Source of the DNA: Promethearchaeota archaeon
GTDB lineage: Archaea > Asgardarchaeota > Lokiarchaeia > Sigynarchaeales > SOKP01
Direction: 5' to 3'
NCBI GenBank assembly: GCA_019894735.1
Contig: JAGXOB010000056.1
Location: forward strand, 3,425 to 13,821
Length of the DNA: 10,397 nt
This document shows positions 1-7,030 of this stretch, piece by piece (within the stretch, counting starts at the first letter, position 1; every line of letters begins with the position of its first letter). The notes beneath the pieces are model-generated. The model saw only the letters and a program-made list of their open reading frames with translations, ran no database searches and was not told the origin of the DNA. The position numbers and the translations under genes were made by a program.

Positions 1-642
1 CATGGTATTTCCGTTGTTTTTTTCACTAACAGCATACACTACAGCCCAATCTGCTTTACTACCATTAGTTTGATATATTTTTTCCCCATTAAGTAAAAAA
101 CTACTATCTTCTTGTTCCTCGCAAGTGGACTGCATATGTACTGCGTCAGATCCTCTTTCTGGTTCTGTGATACAAATACATCCTATTTTTTCCCCTGTTA
201 TTAATTCTTTTACTGCCCTTAAACGAATGTCAACATCTTCATTATGGAGTAAAATTGGATTTATACATATTGCGGTTGCTCCAGTAGACATTGTTAACTG
301 AGGATCGAAAAAATCCATGGCTAAAATTCTCATAAATTCAGCAGTCATCCCGTAAGGTTCATAATCTAAATCAATCTCTTCAAATTTGTGCAATCGTGAA
401 ATATATCCGTTTCTGCCTAATTCTGGTATCCATTCGTAGAAATCCTCATTATGGGTTATTTTTTTAGTTTTTTCAAAATTCTCTAAAAATTTCTGAGTTT
501 CTTTAAGGAATTTTAAATGCTTAGTATCCAAGAAACTCATTAAATTGAAATTTAAGAACTTATTACGAGTAAATAACGAGAGTTTTTCGAGAATGTTATT
601 GTCAATACATTGAACTTTACCCTTCTTGCCATTCATCTTCAT
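1..642 (-). CDS. Acyl-CoA dehydrogenase, N-terminal part (cut by window edge)
   Basis: This flavoprotein family oxidises acyl-CoA to trans-2-enoyl-CoA and usually passes electrons to electron-transfer flavoprotein. The 214 codons inside the window are open and run off the left edge, so the C-terminal helical domain is missing. Residues 40-150 form a helical region. The middle beta domain starts with CITEPERGSD (157-166), the family's TEPxxGSD signature near the flavin and substrate, followed by NGEKIYQTNGSKADW (185-199), the usual G-K-x-I-x-N-G-x-x-A-D pattern. About 35 residues at the N-terminus look like an extension beyond the common family start. A stop codon directly abuts the ATG at 642, so the start is 642 or the in-frame ATG at 636. 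It lies 25 nt downstream of the enoyl-CoA hydratase on the same strand and is probably cotranscribed with it. The family is clear; the chain-length or substrate class is not. Confidence 0.9.
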   Translation of the reverse strand, partial: MKMNGKKGKVQCIDNNILEKLSLFTRNKFLNFNLMSFLDTKHLKFLKETQKFLENFEKTKKITHNEDFYEWIPELGRNGYISRLHKFEEIDLDYEPYGMTAEFMRILAMDFFDPQLTMSTGATAICINPILLHNEDVDIRLRAVKELITGEKIGCICITEPERGSDAVHMQSTCEEQEDSSFLLNGEKIYQTNGSKADWAVVYAVSEKNNGNTM

Positions 643-667
643 TCACTTTCCAAATTAGATTTTAAGC

Positions 668-1477
668 TTAAATTCCTCGATCCTTCCATTCCGGTTTCCT
701 TTTCTGAAGAAAAGCCTTAGCTCCTTCGGTGTGTTTGTCTCTTCTAGCAAACATGGACATCACACCTTCGGTCTCAATAAAAGTTCTTTCTTCAACTGTG
801 CGACCAATGCACCTTACGACAGTTTCTTTGTCTGTTCGAATAGCACCCTGAGGTAATTTACAAATAGATAAAGCCAATTCTCTGGCTCTTTTCATTAGTT
901 GATCATGAGGAACTATTTCGTTAACTAATCCTATTCGATAAGCTTCTTGAGCATCTATTACCCGACCGGTAATAATGAGTTCCATTGCGCGCGAATATCC
1001 AATTACAATAGGTAATCTAACGCAAAGACCGTCACCAGCGACAATATTCCATCGCCTTTCTGTAGCTCCAAATTTAGCCTTTTCCGAGGCAATTCGGATA
1101 TCTGCTAAGAGACAATTTTCAAGACCGGCCGCATAAGTGTAACCATTTATGGCTGCTATAATTGGTTTAAAAATGTCAAATTTTTTTGTATATCCACAAA
1201 ATCCATCAATTCCATGAACAGCAACACGAAACTGATCATAATCGTCCATTCTTTCAAGTGCGGCTGCATCATTGAGATCCCACCCTGCAGAAAACGCCTT
1301 ATCACCAGCCCCCGTGAAGATAGCTACTAACGCATCATTATCGTCTCGAAAGGCTTTCCAAGCCTCTTGTAATTCTAAATTTGTTTCGTTATTGATGCAA
1401 TTACGAACCTCTGGACGATTAATCGTTATCGTTACCACTTGATCCTCCTTCTTATACAAAATATTTTTAAATTCCAT
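668..1477 (-). CDS. Enoyl-CoA hydratase/isomerase (crotonase) family protein
   Basis: This 269-residue protein has normal crotonase length and probably hydrates a trans-2-enoyl-CoA to a 3-hydroxyacyl-CoA in the cytoplasm. The N-terminus reads like the family start (TITINRPEVRN, 16-26). Oxyanion-hole elements are AFSAGWDL (61-68) and NGYTYAAGLE (111-120). E120 and E140 (in FGATE) are 20 residues apart, matching the catalytic pair Glu144/Glu164 of rat mitochondrial hydratase, so hydratase activity is plausible rather than only isomerase. The C-terminus EGAKAFLQKRKP (251-262) is also typical. An AGAGG ribosome binding site lies 7-8 nt upstream of the ATG, and a TATA-like box lies further up. The gene leads a two-gene unit with the acyl-CoA dehydrogenase, consistent with consecutive beta-oxidation steps. 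Substrate is unknown; an aromatic or branched-chain acyl-CoA route is possible. Confidence 0.93.
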   Translation of the reverse strand: MEFKNILYKKEDQVVTITINRPEVRNCINNETNLELQEAWKAFRDDNDALVAIFTGAGDKAFSAGWDLNDAAALERMDDYDQFRVAVHGIDGFCGYTKKFDIFKPIIAAINGYTYAAGLENCLLADIRIASEKAKFGATERRWNIVAGDGLCVRLPIVIGYSRAMELIITGRVIDAQEAYRIGLVNEIVPHDQLMKRARELALSICKLPQGAIRTDKETVVRCIGRTVEERTFIETEGVMSMFARRDKHTEGAKAFLQKRKPEWKDRGI

Positions 1478-1484
1478 TTCGAAT

Positions 1485-1490
1485 TCCTCT
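1485..1490 (-). promoter_or_regulatory. Ribosome binding site of the enoyl-CoA hydratase gene
   Basis: On the minus strand this reads AGAGGA, a match to the archaeal/bacterial anti-Shine-Dalgarno sequence, about 7 nt before the ATG at 1477. It supports that start. It is the clearest ribosome binding site in the window. Confidence 0.55.
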
Positions 1491-1520
1491 ACTTGTAGAA
1501 CACAATTTATAATATTAATT

Positions 1521-1530
1521 ATTTATAAAA
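1521..1530 (-). promoter_or_regulatory. TATA-like box for the enoyl-CoA hydratase / acyl-CoA dehydrogenase unit
   Basis: The minus strand reads TTTTATAAAT, preceded by CGC, inside the divergent intergenic region. With archaeal spacing of about 25 nt, transcription would start near 1500. That leaves a leader of roughly 23 nt containing the AGAGGA site. The surrounding sequence is AT-rich, so the match alone is weak. Confidence 0.35.
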
Positions 1531-1574
1531 GCGTTGTTTATTGCTTATTGTTTAAACCTTTTTAATTTTGAAGA

Positions 1575-1582
1575 TTTATAAG
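1575..1582 (+). promoter_or_regulatory. TATA-like box for the Fe-S/winged-helix gene
   Basis: TTTATAAG lies about 38 nt before the ATG at 1616. Archaeal spacing puts the transcription start near 1604, with a leader of about 12 nt. The intergenic region of roughly 140 bp is shared with the divergent acyl-CoA genes, whose own box is about 50 bp away. Confidence 0.35.
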
Positions 1583-1615
1583 TATTATTAGATCTTACCA
1601 TTTCAATTGATTTTA

Positions 1616-2755
1616 ATGTCAGACGAAAAATATAAAAAAGCAGGGCATATTATTGTAAAAGCGGGAGCTTTACCAACACCAGTTAATAAAACTTTAATCG
1701 AGATATTGAAACTGCAACTTACTGAAGACGAGTTGGAGTTTATCAATGCGTTTAAGAGGAAAACTTCTCAAACGATGGATCAATTACAAAGAACAAGTAA
1801 ATTGCCCGAAACTCAGATTTTATCATTTGTTAATAAATTGGCAAAGAAAGGATTCATCTTTAATCAACCAAATTCAAAGGGAGTGATGATATATAGGCTA
1901 ATGCCATTGCTTATGGTTGGAGCATTTGAATATCTTTACATGAAAAAAATAGAGCATAATGACTTGGATAAGAAACTCGCTAAAATGTTTTCGGAATACT
2001 TTCTAGAAACTAGAGATTTTATTCAAGCGAATTACGAGCAAATTTTACCTATTTTTGAAAAAATGCTTCCAATTGATAGAACAATGCCAATACTAACTGA
2101 AACTATTCAGGGAGAACAAATTAGTTTATCCATTAATGAGGAAATAGAGGTTCCCGAAGATTCTATAGTATTAACACAGGATATTGAAGAATTGATTGAA
2201 AAATTCGATGAAATATCTGTTGGGCATTGTTTCTGTAGACATCATAGAGATTTATTAGGAAAACCTTGTAAGCATACTGATTTGAGGGAAAATTGCTTTA
2301 CATTTGGTAAGTCTGCGAAGTTTGTAGCAGAACAAGGCTTTGGGCGCTTAATTTCCAAGGAAGAAGCTTTAGTGATCATGAAAAAGTCAGAAGACGACGG
2401 ATTAGTTCACAAAGCATTTCACCCCCATTCTGATATCAAAAAAATAGAAACAAGCATATGTAATTGCTGTAAAGATTGTTGTGGCACTTTGGAATGGTGG
2501 AGGATGGGAATAGTCGCATTAATTAACTCAACAAATTTTCTATCACAAATAGATCCGGATTTATGTAGTGGTTGTGGAACTTGTGTCGAAAAATGTCCCG
2601 TTGACGCTATAGAATTAAACAATAGTGATATTGCCGAAGTTAACGCTGATTATTGCATTGGTTGTGGGGTTTGTGCTCATTTTTGTCCTGAAAATGCTGT
2701 TATATTACTGGAAGGAATGCGAAAAGTATATGTAGCGCCTCCTAGGTTAAGGTAA
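1616..2755 (+). CDS. Winged-helix-like N-terminus fused to a Cys-rich and 2x[4Fe-4S] ferredoxin-type protein
   Basis: This 379-residue soluble protein has three visible parts. Residues about 25-95 are helical and resemble a winged helix-turn-helix ending in a wing-like FIFNQPNSKGVMIYRL stretch. Residues 205-289 contain CFC (205, 207), C218, C227 and the dense CNCCKDCC block (282-289), which could bind further metal or clusters. Residues 317-357 carry two classical ferredoxin motifs: CSGCGTCVEKCP (C317, 320, 323, 327) and CIGCGVCAHFCP (C347, 350, 353, 357), enough for two [4Fe-4S] clusters. It probably transfers electrons or senses redox state. The ATG at 1616 is preferred over an in-frame TTG 9 nt upstream because a TATA-like box fits it with a short leader. 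It is divergent from the acyl-CoA genes, so it may be their redox partner or regulator; that is inference. Fe-S binding is firm, DNA binding tentative. Confidence 0.85.
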   Translation: MSDEKYKKAGHIIVKAGALPTPVNKTLIEILKLQLTEDELEFINAFKRKTSQTMDQLQRTSKLPETQILSFVNKLAKKGFIFNQPNSKGVMIYRLMPLLMVGAFEYLYMKKIEHNDLDKKLAKMFSEYFLETRDFIQANYEQILPIFEKMLPIDRTMPILTETIQGEQISLSINEEIEVPEDSIVLTQDIEELIEKFDEISVGHCFCRHHRDLLGKPCKHTDLRENCFTFGKSAKFVAEQGFGRLISKEEALVIMKKSEDDGLVHKAFHPHSDIKKIETSICNCCKDCCGTLEWWRMGIVALINSTNFLSQIDPDLCSGCGTCVEKCPVDAIELNNSDIAEVNADYCIGCGVCAHFCPENAVILLEGMRKVYVAPPRLR

Positions 2756-2785
2756 ATAGCCTCTGTTGATTTATTTATCTTCAAC

Positions 2786-2797
2786 TTTTTTTCTTTT
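2786..2797 (+). terminator. T-rich terminator after the Fe-S protein gene
   Basis: A run of seven T, one C and four T lies about 30 nt past the stop at 2755, in the 58-nt gap between two converging genes. Archaeal RNA polymerase can terminate at such T-runs without a hairpin. No strong stem is seen just upstream. Confidence 0.4.
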
Positions 2798-2813
2798 GAA
2801 CCATTACTCTGCA

Positions 2814-3728
2814 TTACAATAAAACTAAACTGAGAGTCATGACAAACATACCTATAATTATCCCAAGAATGGATATATGTTCGTTTCCTAGCGATCTTGA
2901 AGCAGGTAATAACTCGTCTAACGAAATGTAGATCATTACACCTCCAACGATAGCAAGCATTGCACTTAATAAAAATGGGGTAATAAAAGGAGTTAAAATT
3001 ATCCAAGTAACAACGGCACCTAATGGTTCGCTAATCCCAGAAAGAAATGACCACTTAAATGCCTTCTTTCTATTTCCTGTACATACATATATAGGGACGG
3101 CGACGGCAATTCCTTCAGGAATGTTATGAAGGGCTATAGCTACTGCTAAAACAATTCCTAATTGAATTTCTGAGATAGTTCCTATATAAGTAGCCATCCC
3201 CTCAGGAAAGTTATGAATGAAGACGCCTAAAAATGTAAAAATTGATGTTTTAACTAGATTGACTTCAGATTTACGTCCACGCCCATCATGAGGTCTGGTT
3301 CCGTTCCCATTTCTAAGTCCTTGACGTAGCCCTTGGGGACCTTGCTGCCTTTTTCCTTTAGATTTTTTATGGTATAGAACATGATGTGAATGAGGTTGGC
3401 ATGACCCATTATCACTTGTTAAAAATTCTATTGAATCTTCGAATTCATACTCATGAGAAATGAATGCATCAATAGCGAACATAATTAACATCCCTAAGAA
3501 GAAAAACATTGAACTTTGTAATAACCCTATGGATACAATGCTTCCTTGCAGTAACTCCACAAATGCTATTAGTATCATTACTCCTGCTGAAAAACCCATA
3601 CTAAAGGAAATGAATTTGGGATTAGGTTTTTTAATAATAAGGGCAATAACACTTCCGATTGTTGTTGATAATCCAGCAAGTAAGCTTAAAAAGAGTGCGA
3701 ATAGAATAACTTCCATTACAAAATCCAC
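2814..3728 (-). CDS. zupT: ZIP family divalent metal transporter (ZupT type)
   Basis: This 304-residue integral membrane protein probably imports zinc or related divalent metals. Hydrophobic segments lie near residues 5-33, 41-62, 70-90, 160-180, 188-213, 235-266 and 284-304, in line with the eight-helix ZIP fold. The metal-site motifs of the two central helices are both intact: HNFPEG (172-177) and HNIPEG (201-206). SGISEPLGA (230-238) and DELLP (271-275) are further ZupT-type signatures. The helix 3-4 loop (about 91-158) holds a His/Cys patch (C110, H113, H115, H116, H120) and then a Gly/Gln/Arg-rich segment. The start is either GTG at 3728 or ATG at 3716, 12 nt inside; I slightly prefer the ATG, as neither has a strong ribosome binding site. 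It converges with the Fe-S gene. Metal specificity cannot be read from sequence. Confidence 0.93.
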   Translation of the reverse strand: MDFVMEVILFALFLSLLAGLSTTIGSVIALIIKKPNPKFISFSMGFSAGVMILIAFVELLQGSIVSIGLLQSSMFFFLGMLIMFAIDAFISHEYEFEDSIEFLTSDNGSCQPHSHHVLYHKKSKGKRQQGPQGLRQGLRNGNGTRPHDGRGRKSEVNLVKTSIFTFLGVFIHNFPEGMATYIGTISEIQLGIVLAVAIALHNIPEGIAVAVPIYVCTGNRKKAFKWSFLSGISEPLGAVVTWIILTPFITPFLLSAMLAIVGGVMIYISLDELLPASRSLGNEHISILGIIIGMFVMTLSLVLL

Positions 3729-3978
3729 TAATTTAGGTATATCTAAATAAGCTAAATAATTTTCAATATTTAAAAGTTTTGGAATCTAACTCTTTCAAAA
3801 TTCCTATCAGTAACTAAAACATATAATTAGATCGTTATGAGATTCAGTAAAACATCAATACTTTACGAAGGGAAAAGCCTTGGAAAATTTTACGATTATT
3901 CGTATTTTTGGTAATACTATTAATAATATTGATACATTTCAATATTTAAAGATTTAACATTTAATTTAGGATTTATTG
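3729..3978. promoter_or_regulatory. Divergent intergenic region with a repeated 14-bp box
   Basis: This is the longest non-coding stretch and separates the ZIP gene (minus) from the two-domain gene (plus). TTTCAATATTTAAA occurs twice, at 3761-3774 and 3937-3950. Each copy lies roughly 30-60 nt from one of the two divergent starts and overlaps the likely TATA position (TTTAAATA read on minus, TTTAAAGA on plus). The boxes may be shared promoter or operator elements, or AT-rich coincidence. The middle holds a 25-codon reading frame at 3837-3914. No tRNA or other structured RNA was recognised. Confidence 0.35.
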
Positions 3979-5007
3979 ATGAAAAAAGTATCAGTTGACG
4001 ATAAACTTTTCTTCTTTGAAAGAAGTTTTATTACTTTAGACGGGCTTTGGATGATAGAAACCGAAGAGATGACTAATTGGGAGACTGCCTTAAAGATTGA
4101 TGTAATAGTATGGAAAGAATTACTGAAAGTCGTAATTCGTAGATTGAAGAAATATTTACACTTTGAAAAAAACGATCTTGTCAGTTTAATCGATATACTT
4201 ACTTTCCGATGGGATATAGAAGGTTGGGAGTATGAAGTAATGCAACGTGAGCCGGATAAAGCTGAAATTATAGTCAATCAATGTCCTTATAAAGCTGCAA
4301 TGGATCGTAATCCCGAACGCACAGAAAAACAATCTTTAATTTGTAAAAACATGTGCATTCCTTTCTATAAATCAGTGGTTAAAGATTTCAATGAGGATAT
4401 CGTTCTAGTTAGGACAGCATATAAAGGATTAGGTGACGGTTATTGTGATTTCTCTTTTTCCTTTGAAGAAAAAACTTTAGAAACAACTGAAGAGGGTGAA
4501 TTAACTAAAGACACGAGAAAGATTAGTAAGGAAGATAAACTTTTTTACTTTGAAAAAAATTTTAGAACATTAGATGGATTATGGGTAATAGAAACAGAAA
4601 GAGAATTAGGATGGGATGCAGCTCTTAAGCTCGATATCATCGTATGGCAAAGACTATACAAGATTATCTTCCGAAGAGTTATAAAATATTTAAACATCAA
4701 TGGGAATACATTAGATGATTTAGTCAATATTCTTTCTTTTATATGGAATTGTGAAGGTAATATCCATGATATTTTTCAAGCAGGAGATAAGCAGTTTACT
4801 TTCAGTATCGTTGAATGCCCTTACATAGCAGCAATGGAAAGAAATCCAGATAGACACGACAGAATTGAATCTATATGTAAAGATATGTGTATTCCATACT
4901 TACAACCTGTAATTGAAGAATTTAATCCAAAAATTGAAATAGAGAGAGATAAATTTATGGGTTTGGGCGATTCAGAGTGTAATATTATTCTAAATTTAAA
5001 AGATTAA
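3979..5007 (+). CDS. Tandem two-domain protein with conserved Cys residues (DUF6125 / PF14196-like)
   Basis: This 342-residue soluble protein is an internal duplication: residues about 3-164 and 181-342 align along their length. Both begin KLF(F/Y)FE, then LDGLW(M/V)IETE, an amphipathic helix with IVW and RR, then CPY(K/I)AAM(D/E)RNP, C-K-(N/D)-M-C-I-P, and end near GLGD. The cysteines fall at 102, 122, 126 and 156 in copy 1 and 280, 300, 304 and 334 in copy 2, with identical spacing, suggesting a metal or cofactor site in each. From memory the layout resembles DUF6125 and the L-2-amino-thiazoline-4-carboxylate hydrolase-like family (PF14196), which has the same late C-P...C pattern. That is family resemblance, not a function. 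An acidic linker (about 164-180) joins the copies. The ATG at 3979 is preferred over an in-frame TTG at 3976. Confidence 0.75.
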   Translation: MKKVSVDDKLFFFERSFITLDGLWMIETEEMTNWETALKIDVIVWKELLKVVIRRLKKYLHFEKNDLVSLIDILTFRWDIEGWEYEVMQREPDKAEIIVNQCPYKAAMDRNPERTEKQSLICKNMCIPFYKSVVKDFNEDIVLVRTAYKGLGDGYCDFSFSFEEKTLETTEEGELTKDTRKISKEDKLFYFEKNFRTLDGLWVIETERELGWDAALKLDIIVWQRLYKIIFRRVIKYLNINGNTLDDLVNILSFIWNCEGNIHDIFQAGDKQFTFSIVECPYIAAMERNPDRHDRIESICKDMCIPYLQPVIEEFNPKIEIERDKFMGLGDSECNIILNLKD

Positions 5008-5032
5008 ACTCATCGCTAACTTCAATCATAAA

Positions 5033-6898
5033 TTAATCGTAAACCTTTTTATAAAAAGGCACTCGGTTTTTAATGTCTGAAACTATTATATCCCGTTCAA
5101 TTTTTCCTAAATCGTAGAGATCAAACACGTTATCTTCAATCTCTCTAATCTCGGATAAAATTTGCTTATTATATATTCCATTACTTTCTAGAAGAGAGCT
5201 AATCAAACTTTGTACAAGTTCGCTTAATTTTTTTTTTCGGTCATAGGGGGCGTTTCTAATTGGCAAATGTCGGATCATATATTGATTTAGATTTATTGTG
5301 GTATTTACTTGATTATTAATGCCGTAAAGACAATAAAATTGCATTAGCGAAGAGTTTAGGATTGCGTTGATGTACTTTAACTCTATATGATCATCACTAA
5401 TTACTGAATAGATTGAAGAAGTAAAACATACTTTTTCTTTGCTGAACACAGATTGAGGATAAATACTATTGTGTTTAATTAACAGTTTGGGATTAGTATA
5501 GTATTCGAAATTGTTACCTTTTAATATTTGTGGATTTAATTTTTCGATATCAAAAGACTTATCTTTATTAAAATAGTAGTAATTAAAATCTCCTTTCGCC
5601 TTTATAAAAAAACAACTATTTGAAGTATTATCTTCAATAAGATTCATGACACTTTTTAATCCTTTATCCTCCTCCCCTCTAATCATATTGGGAATTCGTT
5701 CGGTACTAAGATAATTTACATCTCCTAAAGCCTCAATTTTCGTTACAAGTTTCAGTATTACTTTATTTGGTTTAATCCTAATGCGATTTAAAGCTATTGT
5801 TTTAGAATTACAGTGTGGACAGATTAAATCAGGGGTGTAAACGTAGATTTTTTTAGTGTGAACGCTTAGCGGGCAGGTTTTATTAAAGCAAACTCTTAAA
5901 GAATCAACTTTTTGAGCAGGATATTTTATAATTTCAGTGTTAGGATAGCGATAAACCTCAATATCTTTAACGGATTCGCTTTTATTTTCATAGATTAGGA
6001 TTTGGACTTCATTTGTTGCTTTTACAAATAAATTAGGACCTATATCATATATTTTAAGAAGATTAGCGAGCGACAAGAGGTTTTTTCTAAATTTCACATA
6101 TCCTTGCCTTAACAAGAAGCTTTTAGGCACTAAATAACCGATAACACCATCAGTCCATTCAAGAGATTTCAATACGAACGCACAGTAGATGTCGTTATAA
6201 AAAATATTTTCTGATTTTAACCTGTCCTTCTGATTTTTATCTAAAATATTTCCATAAGGTGGATTGCCAATAATGAGATCGTATTTTACACTTTTTTTCC
6301 TCTCTAAACTATCTTCCAATAAAATGTTAGATTTCAATATTGAGAATATTTTTGAATTATCTAAGCCATTTTTAGTAAAGTACCACCTAAATAATTTCAT
6401 TATACAAAGCTTTCGAGCATAATCGTTAATCTCTGAGCCAAAAAGGTTTTTCAAAATATACCATTTAATATCTGTTATTTCTAATTCAGGCTCAAGATTA
6501 TGTAAGAGATTATAAACTACATTTGCAGCACTTAATAGAAAAACTCCAGAACCACAGGCAGGATCGAGAATTGAAAAGTCCAGTAGTTTTTGAACGATTT
6601 TAAACTTCAAATCGCCATTCATATTGTAAATATCATTTAAGCTACTAATTTGATTAATTTTAAGATACTTGGAAAAAAAAATCATTATTACTTGAGAAAC
6701 GATAAAGTCTGAAACTGAATCTCGAGTGTAATAAGCCCCTTCCTTTTTCCTATTACTATACTCATCTAAGAAGTCAGTTTCAATTCGATTTAATTCTTTA
6801 AAACTTTCAGATATTATTCTATGATCTCCAGTTTCAATCGAATTTAGAACTGAATCAAAAACAAGATTAACTTTAAGAAGTTTTTCATTTTCTTTCAT
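5033..6898 (-). CDS. Adenine-specific DNA methyltransferase (Eco57I/TaqI-like, N6-adenine)
   Basis: This 621-residue protein probably transfers a methyl group from S-adenosylmethionine to adenine N6 in a specific DNA site. In order: GAYYTRD (54-60, motif X region), DPACGSGVF (112-120, motif I, cofactor binding), GSEIN (154-158, motif II) and IIGNPPYGN (209-217, motif IV with catalytic NPPY). A four-Cys zinc-ribbon-like element (C337, C342, C360, C363) interrupts the next part. Residues about 450-600 look like a TaqI-type target recognition domain, with AILNSSLMQFY (512-522), HLPIRN (544-549) and the closing IEDNVFDLYDLGKIE (587-601). Only about 50 residues precede motif X, so the N-terminal nuclease of type IIG enzymes is absent. 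No restriction enzyme is recognisable beside it, so it may be a solitary methylase. Its 3' end faces the two-domain gene, 25 nt away. Confidence 0.88.
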   Translation of the reverse strand: MKENEKLLKVNLVFDSVLNSIETGDHRIISESFKELNRIETDFLDEYSNRKKEGAYYTRDSVSDFIVSQVIMIFFSKYLKINQISSLNDIYNMNGDLKFKIVQKLLDFSILDPACGSGVFLLSAANVVYNLLHNLEPELEITDIKWYILKNLFGSEINDYARKLCIMKLFRWYFTKNGLDNSKIFSILKSNILLEDSLERKKSVKYDLIIGNPPYGNILDKNQKDRLKSENIFYNDIYCAFVLKSLEWTDGVIGYLVPKSFLLRQGYVKFRKNLLSLANLLKIYDIGPNLFVKATNEVQILIYENKSESVKDIEVYRYPNTEIIKYPAQKVDSLRVCFNKTCPLSVHTKKIYVYTPDLICPHCNSKTIALNRIRIKPNKVILKLVTKIEALGDVNYLSTERIPNMIRGEEDKGLKSVMNLIEDNTSNSCFFIKAKGDFNYYYFNKDKSFDIEKLNPQILKGNNFEYYTNPKLLIKHNSIYPQSVFSKEKVCFTSSIYSVISDDHIELKYINAILNSSLMQFYCLYGINNQVNTTINLNQYMIRHLPIRNAPYDRKKKLSELVQSLISSLLESNGIYNKQILSEIREIEDNVFDLYDLGKIERDIIVSDIKNRVPFYKKVYD

Positions 6899-6933
6899 AT
6901 TTTTAAGAAATAGTAGCGTTAGTTTATTGGTGC

Positions 6934-6942
6934 TTTAAAAAC
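6934..6942 (-). promoter_or_regulatory. TATA-like box for the DNA methyltransferase gene
   Basis: The minus strand reads TTTTTAAAG about 40 nt before the ATG at 6898, predicting a transcription start near 6912 and a leader of about 14 nt. No ribosome binding site is evident before the ATG. The 132-nt region is shared with the divergent gene at 7031. Confidence 0.25.
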
Positions 6943-6994
6943 TGAAAATTATTCTTTTGTAATTTAATATTTCTTATGTGGTACATTCTTTATC

Positions 6995-7003
6995 TTTTTA
7001 TAG
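6995..7003 (+). promoter_or_regulatory. TATA-like box for the gene at 7031
   Basis: TTTTTATAG is centred about 32 nt before the ATG at 7031, which would give a nearly leaderless transcript starting around 7025. This fits the start chosen for the downstream gene. Confidence 0.35.
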
Positions 7004-7030
7004 TTAAATTAATTTATTACTATTAGAAGC

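Noticed and set aside
1607..1615. TTG as start of the Fe-S protein, adding three residues
   Set aside because: The ATG at 1616 is nearer the expected transcription start plus a short leader, and the extra residues show no sign of being part of the fold.
2419..2622. Minus-strand open frame inside the Fe-S gene
   Set aside because: It is antisense to the conserved ferredoxin Cys motifs.
2677..3006. Minus-strand open frame of 109 codons overlapping the ZIP gene and the end of the Fe-S gene
   Set aside because: It is a different frame over two well-supported genes and its translation lacks family-like structure.
3460..3750. Plus-strand open frame antisense to the ZIP gene start
   Set aside because: It is antisense to conserved transmembrane coding sequence, and the translation looks like a shadow of it.
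3966..4277. Minus-strand open frame antisense to the first repeat of the two-domain gene (a similar one lies at 4545-4727)
   Set aside because: The two shadow frames mirror each other because the sense gene is duplicated; Ser-rich composition is typical of antisense translation.
5044..5059. Perfect 16-bp palindrome CCTTTTTATAAAAAGG just past the convergent stop codons
   Set aside because: It lies in the methylase coding end and encodes PFYKK. In so AT-rich a sequence one palindrome of this size per 10 kb is expected by chance. It could help terminate the plus-strand gene, but nothing else supports that.
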